From positions 1 through 64,000 of the forward strand of contig NZ_QOVJ01000009.1 of assembly GCF_004104055.1 (NCBI RefSeq): 64,000 bases of DNA. The letters run 5' to 3'. The translations under genes were made by a program, and so were the position numbers. This DNA comes from Leeuwenhoekiella aestuarii. GTDB lineage: Bacteria; Bacteroidota; Bacteroidia; Flavobacteriales; Flavobacteriaceae. The notes under the pieces were generated by a model. It saw only the letters and a program-made list of their open reading frames with translations, was not told the origin of the DNA and did no database searches. Shown here piece by piece: positions 17,466-26,493 of this stretch (its first letter is position 1; every line of letters starts with the position of its first letter).

Positions 17466-19232
17466 TTAATTGATCAAAATTTCTTCTGTGGGATAGCGGT
17501 ATGCTTTGTGTTTGATTTTTCTAAATATAGCAATCATAATAGTCAGCATACTTACCCTTCCTATAAACATTACCAAAATCAAAACTCCTTTACTCGCTGC
17601 GGAAAGACTTGAGGTAATACCCAGACTCAATCCTACAGTACTGTATGCTGAAAAACATTCAAAAGCAATACTGAGTAGAGTTTTATCAGGGTCAAAGGAA
17701 GTTATTGCGATAACAGCAAAGCCAATAACTACTAATGATAAAGAGATAATTGCAAAAGCACGTCTCACTGAAATATCAGCGATTTCTCTACGGTAAATTT
17801 CTATGCGTTCTTTTCCTTTAGCAAGACTTAAAAAATTTAAGGTTGCAATAGCAAAAGTGCTGGTTTTTATCCCGCCACCGGTAGATGCCGGGGAAGCTCC
17901 AACCCACATAAGTAGAAAGATTAGCATAATGGTTGAAAAGTGCAGCTGGTTCATATCAAGCGTATTGAAGCCGGCTGTTCTGGGAGTTGTTGCGCCAAAA
18001 AAGGCTGTGACAAATTTACCAAACCCATCATGTTCCTCCAATGTATTGTGGTATTCATTGATATAAAAAACGAGTGTACCTAGAACAGTCAAGGCACTTG
18101 TTGTGATCAGGGTTATTCTACTGCTTAAACTCAAAACCCAGGGTTTGTAAATGATACTGCGATCCCTGTTTTTTAAAGGGGTTATGACTTTGTATTTCAA
18201 ATATTTTATAACATTTATAACAATAGGAAAACCTAAGCCTCCAAATACAAATAGACCTATTAGAGTAAGCTGAAATACATAATTATATCTAAAGTTGATG
18301 TCGTAGATTCCATTTGAGAGCGTTGAAAATCCCGCATTACAAAATGCAGAAATAGAATGAAATACCGCAAAAAATGCACGATCTGTAAACTCTGGCATAT
18401 CATTTAATTTCAGGCTGAAAAAGATAATAAGTGCGCCAATAGCTTCAATAGAAAAGGTGATGACCAGAATGCGTTTTAGGGTAGAAAATACTTCGCCTAT
18501 TTTTTGCGAATTATTCATATCACTCAACACCACCTGATTCTCAAAAGAGGAAACACCTTTAAAAAAATAACTAAAATAACTGGCGAAGGTAAGAATCCCC
18601 AATCCGCCTAATTGGATTAAAAAGATGATAATGTTTTGACCTAAAGGTGTAAAATAACTACCGGTATCAACCACAATTAGACCGGTTACACATACTGCGC
18701 TTGTTGAAGTAAATAGCGCATCTAAAAAGGAAATACCATCGTAAGTGGCTTTAGGTAGCATTAATAAAAATGCACCAAATAATATGATACCTATAAAACT
18801 GGCAATAAAAAGTTGAGCAGGATTCAAATGACTCTTTTTATAGCTAAGTCTTCGCTCTGCAAATTCACGTATAAAGGTGAGAATAATGGCTGCCTTCAGC
18901 CATTTGTCATTGTATAAAAAGCCCAGCTTTTCGTGTGCTTCGTGTCCAAAAAAATGAATTCCTATAATATAGAGAATGAGCAAAATACTGGCAGCATCAA
19001 AGAAAATAACCTGTGTGCTTAACTTTTTAGACTGAATAAAATACCTAATAAGTGTTGTGGCAATGCCTATAAATAATACGATAAGGTAATAGGCATTTAA
19101 AAAAAGCTGAATATCTTCAGACTGCTCATAACCAAAATCAAGAATGAATGCAAAAACTCCAATTAAGCTTAGAACAAAAGCAGAACGAAATAATGCATTT
19201 AAAGTCATTATTTTAGAAAGTGATTCTTTCAA
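17466..19232 (-). CDS. ktrB: K+ transporter membrane subunit (TrkH/KtrB)
   Basis: Potassium-translocating subunit of the TrkH/KtrB superfamily, with four filter loops each centred on a conserved glycine: SAVCVTGLIVVDT, SAFCNAGFSTLSNG, TTPRTAGFNTLDMN and SAYSTVGLSLGITS. The core is preceded by an unusual N-terminal region of about 130 residues with several hydrophobic segments (LFRSAFVLSLIGVFAFILDF onward), making the protein 588 residues against about 450 for typical KtrB. Longer TrkH forms are common in Bacteroidota. Transcribed together with ktrA. The start is supported by a -7 element 25 bases upstream. Confidence 0.93.
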   Translation of the reverse strand: MKESLSKIMTLNALFRSAFVLSLIGVFAFILDFGYEQSEDIQLFLNAYYLIVLFIGIATTLIRYFIQSKKLSTQVIFFDAASILLILYIIGIHFFGHEAHEKLGFLYNDKWLKAAIILTFIREFAERRLSYKKSHLNPAQLFIASFIGIILFGAFLLMLPKATYDGISFLDALFTSTSAVCVTGLIVVDTGSYFTPLGQNIIIFLIQLGGLGILTFASYFSYFFKGVSSFENQVVLSDMNNSQKIGEVFSTLKRILVITFSIEAIGALIIFFSLKLNDMPEFTDRAFFAVFHSISAFCNAGFSTLSNGIYDINFRYNYVFQLTLIGLFVFGGLGFPIVINVIKYLKYKVITPLKNRDRSIIYKPWVLSLSSRITLITTSALTVLGTLVFYINEYHNTLEEHDGFGKFVTAFFGATTPRTAGFNTLDMNQLHFSTIMLIFLLMWVGASPASTGGGIKTSTFAIATLNFLSLAKGKERIEIYRREIADISVRRAFAIISLSLVVIGFAVIAITSFDPDKTLLSIAFECFSAYSTVGLSLGITSSLSAASKGVLILVMFIGRVSMLTIMIAIFRKIKHKAYRYPTEEILIN

Positions 19233-19256
19233 ATTCAGCGTATTGAAATTTCAGCG

Positions 19257-19264
19257 CAAAGTTA
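19257..19264 (-). promoter_or_regulatory. Candidate -7 element for ktrB-ktrA
   Basis: Read on the minus strand this is TAACTTTG, an exact match to TAnnTTTG, ending 25 bases before the ktrB ATG. No convincing -33 TTG was found at the expected distance. Confidence 0.45.
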
Positions 19265-19378
19265 CGCCAACTTAAATAGAGACTAGATTTAAAATCTTAA
19301 ACTTTAGATAATTTTTGAGCAAGATTTTAGATACTTAAATCTTGTTGCTTAAAAGTTTTTGGGCGCTTCTTAAAGCCT

Positions 19379-19386
19379 TAATTTTG
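19379..19386 (+). promoter_or_regulatory. Candidate -7 element for the PLP decarboxylase gene
   Basis: TAATTTTG matches TAnnTTTG, with TTG at 19359-19361 seventeen bases upstream as a possible -33 element, slightly closer than the usual spacing. It lies 18 bases before the ATG at 19405, implying a very short leader. Confidence 0.5.
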
Positions 19387-19404
19387 CAAAAAATTTAGAA
19401 CCTT

Positions 19405-20829
19405 ATGAAAGCACAACAAACAGCACGTTTAGAATTATCTGAGCAAGAAATGCGGGATTATGGCTACAAAGTGGTTGATGCTATTGTAGCGCATCACCTC
19501 AATCAACATAAAGAGAAACCGGTAGCTCAGGCAAGTCGTGCGGAGATGGACTCGTTACTGAGAGAGAACGTACCTGAAAATGCGACTGCTGTAGATGATG
19601 TTTTTAATACTGTGATGGAAAAAGTAATGCCATATACCAACATCATGAGTCACCCTAAATTTTATTCTTTTGTGCCGGGACCCAGTAATTATGTGAGCGC
19701 AATGGCAGATGCCCTGGCGACAGGTTTTAATGTGTTTTCTGGGGGGTGGGCGGCATCTCCTGCAGCAGCAGAATTAGAGATCGTAACTATAAACTGGTTA
19801 CTCAATCTTTACGGTTTTCCTAAAAAGCGAGGTGGTGGGATCTTTACCAGTGGCGGTTCAATGGCAAACCTTACGGCACTAATAACAGCCCGAAATATAA
19901 AATGCGGAGATGATTTCTCTAAAGCAGTGATATATCTTTCTGATCAGGCACATTCCTCAAACATCAAGGCGATACGTGTGATGGGCTTTAGAAAAGAACA
20001 AATACGTCTGATCCCAACAGACATGGAGTTCAAATTTTCCATCAATAAACTTAAAAATGCGATTAATAAAGATCGTTTAGAAGGGTGGAAGCCTTTTTGC
20101 TTATTGGCTTCGGCGGGAACGACAAATACCGGTACTGTAGACCAACTTACAGAGTTGTCTGAGATTGCAAAAAAAGAAGACCTTTGGTTCCATATTGATG
20201 GAGCGTATGGTGGTGCAGCAATTCTTTCTAAAAATGGAAAGCAGCTTTTAAAGGGGGTTGAAAAGGCAGATTCTCTTACTGTTGATCCGCATAAGTGGTT
20301 CTACCAGCCTTATGAAATGGGATGTCTATTAGTGCGTAACCACAAGTGGTTGAGTGGTACATTTACTGAAGTCCCAGAATATCTTAAAGATGTAGAAGGT
20401 AATAAATCTGAGATCAATTTTTACGATCATGGGATACAGCTTACACGTCGTTTTAGAGCGCTTAAATTTTATATGAGTGTAAAAACTTTTGGCCTTAAAG
20501 CATTTCGAGAGGCGGTACAATACAATTTTGATTTGTGCGAAAAAGTAGAAAGTATTCTTCGGAAAAGTGCCAAGTGGGAAGTAGTGTCACCGGCAACGCT
20601 CGCGGTGATTAATTTTAGATATCATCCTATTGATCAGGATCTTTCAGAAGAAGAGCTTGATGCACTCAACTCTAAAATATCTGAGCGTGTGGTGAATTCA
20701 AGAGAAGCAATGCTGGTAACTACAGTTTTGAATGGACAGATTGTTCTGCGTATGTGTCTAATAAATCCTAGAACTACACTTGCAGATGTAGAAGAAACTA
20801 TAGCATTATGTGAGAAAATGGCAGAATAA
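19405..20829 (+). CDS. PLP-dependent group II amino-acid decarboxylase
   Basis: Fold-type I pyridoxal-phosphate decarboxylase related to aromatic-amino-acid, glutamate and diaminobutyrate decarboxylases. The PLP lysine is Lys297 in [13 protein letters not shown]; the cofactor-stacking and phosphate regions are [16 protein letters not shown] and [11 protein letters not shown], and the N-terminal [14 protein letters not shown] is typical of the group. At 474 residues it is complete. Substrate cannot be fixed: the family includes enzymes for aromatic amino acids, aspartate and 2,4-diaminobutyrate. It stands alone on its strand with its own -7 element. Its last codons lie inside a perfect palindrome shared with the convergent fructokinase gene, so both proteins end KMAE. 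Confidence 0.88.
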   Translation: MKAQQTARLELSEQEMRDYGYKVVDAIVAHHLNQHKEKPVAQASRAEMDSLLRENVPENATAVDDVFNTVMEKVMPYTNIMSHPKFYSFVPGPSNYVSAMADALATGFNVFSGGWAASPAAAELEIVTINWLLNLYGFPKKRGGGIFTSGGSMANLTALITARNIKCGDDFSKAVIYLSDQAHSSNIKAIRVMGFRKEQIRLIPTDMEFKFSINKLKNAINKDRLEGWKPFCLLASAGTTNTGTVDQLTELSEIAKKEDLWFHIDGAYGGAAILSKNGKQLLKGVEKADSLTVDPHKWFYQPYEMGCLLVRNHKWLSGTFTEVPEYLKDVEGNKSEINFYDHGIQLTRRFRALKFYMSVKTFGLKAFREAVQYNFDLCEKVESILRKSAKWEVVSPATLAVINFRYHPIDQDLSEEELDALNSKISERVVNSREAMLVTTVLNGQIVLRMCLINPRTTLADVEETIALCEKMAE

Positions 20830-20844
20830 TTATTCTGCCATTTT
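20815..20844. terminator. Perfect 30-bp palindrome, bidirectional terminator over both stop codons
   Basis: The sequence is its own reverse complement with centre between 20829 and 20830: AAAATGGCAGAATAA on the left, TTATTCTGCCATTTT on the right. T runs follow on each strand, which gives a terminator for either direction, although a perfect palindrome must leave a few central bases unpaired as a loop. The TAA stops of the decarboxylase (20827-20829) and fructokinase (20832-20830) meet exactly at the centre, so both genes end with the same codons for KMAE. Confidence 0.9.
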
Positions 20845-21723
20845 TTTTAAGATTTTTTCTTTCGGAATGTTGGCATTCGCACCTTTTTTGCCTGCTACCA
20901 ATGAGCCTAAGGCACAGGCAAAAGCTAGAGATTCTTCAGGTTTGTTTTCAACCATAAATAGTTGATAGATCAAACCGGCAAGAAAAGAATCTCCTGCACC
21001 TACGGTATCTACGACTTTAATTTTGTAGCCCGGGTGCCTGTAGAATTTGCTGTTTTTATATAAGATTGCCCCATCTCCACCACAGGTTACACAAATGAGT
21101 TTAGTTCCTGTATGTTTGCTGATTGCTTCGATTTGATCAGAAACGTTTTGAGTTTTGATGTCAAGGTATTGAGCGATTTCCTCCAGTTCTTCATCATTCA
21201 TTTTGACCATATCAGCCTGCTTCATAAACTGAGCGAGATGCTCAATTTTATAATGAGGCGCACGCAGATTTACGTCAAAAATTGAATAGTTGGCTTCAGT
21301 AAGTAATTCTTTTAAGGCATTGCGGGAAGTCTCGCCGCGAGCTGCTAAAGACCCAAATATAAAAAGATCGGATTGTTTTACTGCCTTTAGATTATTTTCG
21401 GTTAAAGTGATTGCGTCCCACGCTACAGGTTCTTTGATGGTATATGAAGCGCTACCGCTTGAATCTAAGCTTACCATAACCTGACCGGTTTCTAGAGAAT
21501 CATCTTCTTGAATCAGACTTTGATCGAGATCAAACTTTTCAATCGCAGCTTGTGTTTTTTTAGCGAGAGCATCTGAGCCTAATCTACTAATCATTTTTAC
21601 ACTAAGCCCCAGACTTTTTAGTCGCAGACATAAATTGAGTGGTGCTCCACCCAGCGCTTTTCCATCAGGAAAAACATCCCATAAAATCTCGCCATAAGAA
21701 ATGGCGCTTAACATATCTTTCAT
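20830..21723 (-). CDS. Fructokinase, PfkB family
   Basis: Ribokinase/PfkB-family sugar kinase, most likely phosphorylating fructose to fructose-6-phosphate in the cytoplasm. N-terminal GEILWDVFPDGKALGGAPLN is the substrate-binding signature of bacterial fructokinases and the C-terminal VVDTVGAGDSFLAGL carries the catalytic Asp and anion hole. At 297 residues it is complete. Its ATG overlaps the transporter stop by one base (TAATG), so it is translationally coupled. It completes a fructose pathway with the GH32 enzyme and porter upstream. Confidence 0.9.
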   Translation of the reverse strand: MKDMLSAISYGEILWDVFPDGKALGGAPLNLCLRLKSLGLSVKMISRLGSDALAKKTQAAIEKFDLDQSLIQEDDSLETGQVMVSLDSSGSASYTIKEPVAWDAITLTENNLKAVKQSDLFIFGSLAARGETSRNALKELLTEANYSIFDVNLRAPHYKIEHLAQFMKQADMVKMNDEELEEIAQYLDIKTQNVSDQIEAISKHTGTKLICVTCGGDGAILYKNSKFYRHPGYKIKVVDTVGAGDSFLAGLIYQLFMVENKPEESLAFACALGSLVAGKKGANANIPKEKILKKMAE

Positions 21724-23060
21724 TACCCTAAGATTTTTTCTTCTAATTCTTCGAGAGAAATACCTTTAGTTTCCGGCATCATAAATTTGGTAAATAGCAA
21801 TTGTAAAAACATCATAAATGCAAAAAATGCAAATATGGGCCAAGGGTTATCCTTAAAAACTCCGTCATCACCATCTAAAAAGACAGGAGTTAAAAGAGTA
21901 ATTAAAGCAGCAAAAACCCAGTGGGTTCCGGTACCCCAAGACTGACCGTAAGCACGAACTTTATTAGGGAATATTTCTGAGATAAATACCCAGATGACTG
22001 CTCCTTGTCCTATAGCGTGAGATGCTATAAAAATCAAAATAAACGTGAGTAATACCGCCGGACTAGAACCATTATAAAAACAATAGGCAACGGTGACCAA
22101 GCTGATGATGTAGCCTAAAGAACCAATATACATCAGAGTGCGTCTTCCTAGACGATCAATTAAACCAACGCCCACAAAGGTGAAAATAAGATTTACAACA
22201 CCAATAGATATAGAGTTTAATAGCGAATCTTCTGTAGCCAAACCAGCTTTAACTAAAATCTCAGGAGCATAATACAAAATAAAATTTATACCGGAAAGCT
22301 GATTAAAGAATGCGATTAAAAAGGCGAGAACCAGAGGTTTTTTAAATCGCTTTGTAAAGAGTTTGATGTCGTCAGAAGTTTTAGCAAGTTCTATTTTTAT
22401 AGCATCTATTTTTTGCTGAGTTTCAGTTTTATCATAAACTTGATTTAAGACTTCAAAAGCAGCTTTCTCATCTTTTTTCTTATGCAGTAACCAGCGGGGA
22501 CTTTCAGGAACAGTGAGTACTAATGATGTATATAAAAAGGCAGGAATAGCTTCTACACCTACCATCCAGCGCCAATCGTTTTCACCTTGAAACCCTTCTA
22601 ATAAATAGTTAGAAAAGAAAGCGATAAAAATACCCAGGACGAGATTAAATTGATAAAGCGCTACCAGTTTACCACGATTAGAAGCTGTGGTGATTTCTGA
22701 AATATAGGTAGGTGCAGCAACCGATGAGGCACCAACTCCTACGCCGCCAATAAATCTAAAGAACGAAAAAAGGTAAGGATCTGGTGATAGTGCAGAGCCT
22801 AAGGCTGATACGAAGTATAAAATCCCTATCCAAAACAAGGTTTTTTTACGTCCAAATTTATCGCAGGGTATACCGCCGGTTAATGAACCTAAAACGGTTC
22901 CCCATAATGCCATAGACATAATGAATAAACCGTGAAACCATGGAGAAAGATTCCAAAGTTCTTTTACCGGAAGGTTTGCTCCTGAAATAACGACGGTGTC
23001 AAAACCAAACAGAAAGCCTGCAAGCGCTACTGTGATTGACCATTTTTGAACTGCTTTCAT
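21723..23060 (-). CDS. MFS sugar transporter (sugar porter family)
   Basis: Twelve-helix inner-membrane proton symporter of the sugar porter family. Signatures are DKFGRKKTLF between helices 2 and 3, PESPRWLLHKKK after helix 6, QLSGINFILYYAPEI in helix 7, DRLGRRTLMYIG and the C-terminal PETKGISLEELE. At 445 residues it has normal length. It is located between the GH32 gene (19-base gap) and fructokinase (1-base overlap), which points to fructose or sucrose as cargo. The divergent maltose-phosphorylase-like genes make a disaccharide substrate a real alternative. Confidence 0.9.
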   Translation of the reverse strand: MKAVQKWSITVALAGFLFGFDTVVISGANLPVKELWNLSPWFHGLFIMSMALWGTVLGSLTGGIPCDKFGRKKTLFWIGILYFVSALGSALSPDPYLFSFFRFIGGVGVGASSVAAPTYISEITTASNRGKLVALYQFNLVLGIFIAFFSNYLLEGFQGENDWRWMVGVEAIPAFLYTSLVLTVPESPRWLLHKKKDEKAAFEVLNQVYDKTETQQKIDAIKIELAKTSDDIKLFTKRFKKPLVLAFLIAFFNQLSGINFILYYAPEILVKAGLATEDSLLNSISIGVVNLIFTFVGVGLIDRLGRRTLMYIGSLGYIISLVTVAYCFYNGSSPAVLLTFILIFIASHAIGQGAVIWVFISEIFPNKVRAYGQSWGTGTHWVFAALITLLTPVFLDGDDGVFKDNPWPIFAFFAFMMFLQLLFTKFMMPETKGISLEELEEKILG

Positions 23061-23079
23061 AAAAGTAAATTAATTCGGA

Positions 23080-24630
23080 TTAGTTTTCTTTCCAGATGGA
23101 AGGAATAGGGGTTAATGTAATAGTTGTGGGTTTGTCTTTTGTCTCAATGCTAAATTCTGTATAGGGTTTACTTGGAAAAAATTGAGCGGTTAATGCATTA
23201 GCACCGCCGTCTCCAAAAAACTCGACAGATGATGCATCTATGTAAATTGAAAAATCTGCAGATTCTCCCTTTTTAAATTTAGCTGGAGCTTTCATAATAG
23301 GTAAAGCAAACGAGTCAGAAAATGTTATGTCGCCACTTTTGCTTCTGTCTAATCTATATTCTTGCTTTTCTGAATCGTACGAGATTAAAAGTTGCTCGCC
23401 ATCAGTATTGCTTAATTTTATATTGAAATCATTAAGTGGTTTTGGTAGATCAAATGCTACTTTAGATTGATTCAGTTCAGTATGAGAAAACATGTAGATT
23501 CCATTTTCTTCCTGAATTTCAAGGGTATCAGTTTGAAGATTTTCAATTAGTGTTTCTACAGGTTTATTTGTTAAGAAATAAGCTTTGTTTTTGTTTAGTT
23601 CTAGCTTTCGCGGAAGTGTCATCGCGCTGCGCCATTTTTCGGTAGGAGTAACTTGGCCATAATCCCAATTGCTCATCCATCCTATAAAAATACGCTCCTC
23701 ATACGGGAGGTTATTGTAGGTGATGCCGGCATAATTATCTCTTCCCAAGTCAATCCATTTTTCTTCGGTTTGAGAAGTTTTAAAAGTTTTCCCATCAAAT
23801 TCTCCTATAAAATATTGAGTTCCAGACCCACCATTAGGAGCGCCAGGATTGATACTAATAAGCAAAACCCATTTAGTTTCACCGGTTTCCTCAATCGTTA
23901 GCGGAAAAAGATCTGGACATTCCCATACACCTCCGTGTGCACCAGTATTTTGACCAAAATCGCTGAGGTAAGTCCATTCTTTTAAATTATCAGAATTATA
24001 AATCATCGCACGATCTCCGCCTACAAGAAGCAAAACCCATTTTTGAGAAGCCTCATGCCAGAAAACTTTAGGGTCTCTAAAATCTACAAGGTTATCGCTA
24101 TTGGGTACAACAGGATTGTTAGCGTATTTGGTAAAAGTCTGCCCATTATCTATGCTATATGCGATACCTTGATACTGGTAGTTGGTTGTTTTTTGAGCTG
24201 CGGCAACTGGGTCGTGATAAGTAAACATAGCAACTAGAGGTGGGTTTTGAGAAGTACCAAAGCCTGATGTATTATTATGGTCAACTACTGCGCTTCCTGA
24301 GAATATATAACCTAAACTATCTGGTTTTAATACTACTGGCTCGTTGTGCCATTTTTTTAAATCTTTACTCGTAGCATGTCCCCAATGCATAGGTCCCCAT
24401 ACGGTAGAATCTGGATAAAACTGATAGTATAAATGATAAGTTCCATCATTGTAAACCAGTCCATTGGGGTCGTTCATCCAGTGTGCTTCCGGAGAAAAAT
24501 GATATTGTGGGCGAAAATTTTCGTAATATGCTTCAACTACCGTATCTTTAGGGGTAGCATTAGTTGTATTTTCTTTTTTACAAGCGGTCATAATCAAAAA
24601 GACTAGTAAGATTGAAGATAAGTATTTCAT
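23080..24630 (-). CDS. GH32 fructan hydrolase lipoprotein (levanase/inulinase/invertase type)
   Basis: Retaining beta-fructosidase. The signal ends VFLIMTAC, so Cys17 is lipidated and the enzyme acts in the periplasm or at the surface. The three GH32 motifs are all present: WMNDPNGLVY (Asp nucleophile), FRDPKVFW (transition-state Asp) and ECPDLF (acid/base Glu). A C-terminal beta-sandwich with the typical VEFFGDGGANALTAQFFPS follows. At 516 residues it is full length. It leads a three-gene operon with transporter and fructokinase. Whether it prefers levan, inulin or sucrose cannot be told from sequence. Confidence 0.92.
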   Translation of the reverse strand: MKYLSSILLVFLIMTACKKENTTNATPKDTVVEAYYENFRPQYHFSPEAHWMNDPNGLVYNDGTYHLYYQFYPDSTVWGPMHWGHATSKDLKKWHNEPVVLKPDSLGYIFSGSAVVDHNNTSGFGTSQNPPLVAMFTYHDPVAAAQKTTNYQYQGIAYSIDNGQTFTKYANNPVVPNSDNLVDFRDPKVFWHEASQKWVLLLVGGDRAMIYNSDNLKEWTYLSDFGQNTGAHGGVWECPDLFPLTIEETGETKWVLLISINPGAPNGGSGTQYFIGEFDGKTFKTSQTEEKWIDLGRDNYAGITYNNLPYEERIFIGWMSNWDYGQVTPTEKWRSAMTLPRKLELNKNKAYFLTNKPVETLIENLQTDTLEIQEENGIYMFSHTELNQSKVAFDLPKPLNDFNIKLSNTDGEQLLISYDSEKQEYRLDRSKSGDITFSDSFALPIMKAPAKFKKGESADFSIYIDASSVEFFGDGGANALTAQFFPSKPYTEFSIETKDKPTTITLTPIPSIWKEN

Positions 24631-24662
24631 ACTAAATGACTTTAATTAGAAAATAGATTTTA

Positions 24663-24705
24663 ATTCCGCGGAAATTTAAAACATTTTAACTGAACTTAAT
24701 CGATT
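24663..24705. promoter_or_regulatory. Candidate operators between GH32 and lacI-type genes
   Basis: Two palindromes lie in the 156-base divergent spacer: TTCCGCGGAA at 24663-24672 (nearer the GH32 gene) and AATCGATT at 24698-24705 inside CTTAATCGATTTAGT (nearer the LacI gene). Both are even-centred and CG-cored, the usual form of LacI-family sites. The second lies in the -33 region of the LacI promoter, suggesting autoregulation. An AATCGATT palindrome recurs upstream of susC at 47443-47450. Confidence 0.45.
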
Positions 24706-24713
24706 TAGTCGTG

Positions 24714-24721
24714 TAAATTTG
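24714..24721 (+). promoter_or_regulatory. Candidate -7 element for the lacI-pgmB-GH65 operon
   Basis: TAAATTTG is an exact match to TAnnTTTG, eight bases downstream of the AATCGATT palindrome and 65 bases before the LacI ATG. A leader of about 60 bases is implied. Confidence 0.5.
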
Positions 24722-24786
24722 CCACAACAATGTTTGTTGAATAGTCTATAGATAGACTTAATATTATTAATTCTTTTTCCCAAATT

Positions 24787-25833
24787 ATGAAAAGAAAGCT
24801 GACCCTAAAATCAATCGCTAAAGAACTGGGAGTATCAATTTCTACAGTCTCAAAAGCCTTGCGAGACAGTCCTGAAATTAGTGAAGAGACCCGTGAGAAA
24901 ATAAAGGCTTATGCTAAGCTTTATAATTATAAGCCAAACAATATAGCCCTGAGTTTAAAGAATCGTAAAACCAATACTATAGGTGTTATCATTCCTCAAA
25001 TCGTTCACCATTTTTTTACAACTGTGATACAGGGTATAGAGCATGAGGCAAGAGAGAAAAATTATAATGTCATTATCTGTTTGTCAAACAATGATTTTGA
25101 CAAAGAGGTTCTCAATATGGAACTACTTGCGAACGGTAGTACAGATGGTTTTATTCTTTCGGTATCAAAAGAGACGATGCTTAAAGAAGATTATCATCAT
25201 TTAAATGAAGTTATAGAGCAAGGTATGCCGGTTGTGATGTTTGACCGTGTGGTTGATGGTATACAGTGTGACCGCGTACTTATAGATGATAAAGAAGGTG
25301 CAAAGAAGGGGGTGACCCATATGATACGCTCGGGATGTCGTAAGATAGGTATTATTACTAGTGAAGATTATGTAAGTGTAGGTCGTTTGAGAACTGAAGG
25401 TTATTTAGATGCTTTAGACGATTTTGGTATAGAACCAGATGATAAGCGTATTCTGAAGTTAGACAACATTGATGATCTTAATGATAAATCTAAAAAGCGC
25501 ATCGAAGAGTTTATTACTAAAAATGACCTTGATGGAGTTTTTACGGTTAATGAGCTTTTTGCGGTTCACGCATCACGTGTAATCAGTGGTTTAGGTAAGA
25601 AGATTCCAGATGATATCTCCTTAGTATGTTTTACTGATGGTCAATTATCTGAGCATGCTGTGCCTAGTCTTACTGCTGTAAGTCAACACGGAGAAGAAAT
25701 GGGACGTAAAGCTGCAGCGATGCTTATAGACAAATTAGAACGTCCTGAAGATGAAGAAGAGGAATACAGCACAGCCTACATAGATACCAGTCTGGTAGAG
25801 CGAGAATCTACAAAAGAAGTCATCAAGCGCTAA
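24787..25833 (+). CDS. LacI-family transcriptional regulator
   Basis: Sugar-responsive repressor or activator. Residues about 1-50 form the LacI helix-turn-helix and hinge (LKSIAKELGVSISTVSKALR, then YNYKPNNIALSLKNRKT). A periplasmic-binding-protein-like sensor domain follows (IGVIIPQIVHHFFTTVIQG, VVMFDRV, VCFTDG). The 348-residue length is normal. It is divergent from the GH32 operon and one base upstream of pgmB, so it probably controls both. The inducer is unknown; in related loci it is maltose or a fructose derivative. Confidence 0.92.
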   Translation: MKRKLTLKSIAKELGVSISTVSKALRDSPEISEETREKIKAYAKLYNYKPNNIALSLKNRKTNTIGVIIPQIVHHFFTTVIQGIEHEAREKNYNVIICLSNNDFDKEVLNMELLANGSTDGFILSVSKETMLKEDYHHLNEVIEQGMPVVMFDRVVDGIQCDRVLIDDKEGAKKGVTHMIRSGCRKIGIITSEDYVSVGRLRTEGYLDALDDFGIEPDDKRILKLDNIDDLNDKSKKRIEEFITKNDLDGVFTVNELFAVHASRVISGLGKKIPDDISLVCFTDGQLSEHAVPSLTAVSQHGEEMGRKAAAMLIDKLERPEDEEEEYSTAYIDTSLVERESTKEVIKR

Positions 25834-25834
25834 T

Positions 25835-26491
25835 ATGGGTAAGAAGGGATTTATTTTTGATTTAGACGGAGTAATTGTAGATACAGCAGGATTTCATTAT
25901 CTCGCTTGGCGCAACTTGGCTGATGAATTGGGTTTTGAATTTACTGAAGAACAAAATGAGCGTTTTAAAGGGGTGAGCCGCGTTCGATCTTTAGAGATTT
26001 TACTCGAGATAGGTGGCGTTAAAGCTACAGAAGAACAAAAGGAAGGCTGGCTGGTTTCAAAAAATGAGGAGTATCTGAGTTATATTGCTAAGATGACCGA
26101 AAATGATATTCTTCCGGGAGTACTCAAAGTTCTAACCTATCTTAAAGAAAAAAACATTCCTATGGCGCTAGGATCTGCAAGTAAAAACGCACAACCTATT
26201 CTAAAACGCATAGGTCTTTTTGATCTTTTTGATTGTATTGTAGATGGCAATCACGTAGAAAAGGCAAAACCAGACCCTGAGGTTTTTACCTTGGGAGCAG
26301 AAGAACTTGAAATAGAATATACAGATGCTATCGTTTTTGAAGATTCTATTGCCGGTATTCAGGCAGCAAATGGAGTTGATATGGTAAGTGTAGGTATTGG
26401 CGATGCCAAGGTTTTACACGAAGCCGATTATAATTTTAATGATTTTACAGAAATTGATACTGCATTTTTAGATAAACTAATTAACGCATAA
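25835..26491 (+). CDS. pgmB: Beta-phosphoglucomutase
   Basis: HAD-superfamily enzyme interconverting beta-glucose-1-phosphate and glucose-6-phosphate. The nucleophile loop FIFDLDGVIVDTAGFHYLAW holds the two aspartates (Asp9 phosphorylated, Asp11 acid/base); the cap domain contains VSRVRSLEILLE; later motifs are GSASKNA, EKAKPDPEVF and VFEDSIAGIQAA. At 218 residues it is complete. It lies one base after lacI and two bases before the GH65 gene, whose inverting phosphorolysis generates exactly beta-glucose-1-phosphate. Confidence 0.94.
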   Translation: MGKKGFIFDLDGVIVDTAGFHYLAWRNLADELGFEFTEEQNERFKGVSRVRSLEILLEIGGVKATEEQKEGWLVSKNEEYLSYIAKMTENDILPGVLKVLTYLKEKNIPMALGSASKNAQPILKRIGLFDLFDCIVDGNHVEKAKPDPEVFTLGAEELEIEYTDAIVFEDSIAGIQAANGVDMVSVGIGDAKVLHEADYNFNDFTEIDTAFLDKLINA

Positions 26492-26493
26492 CC

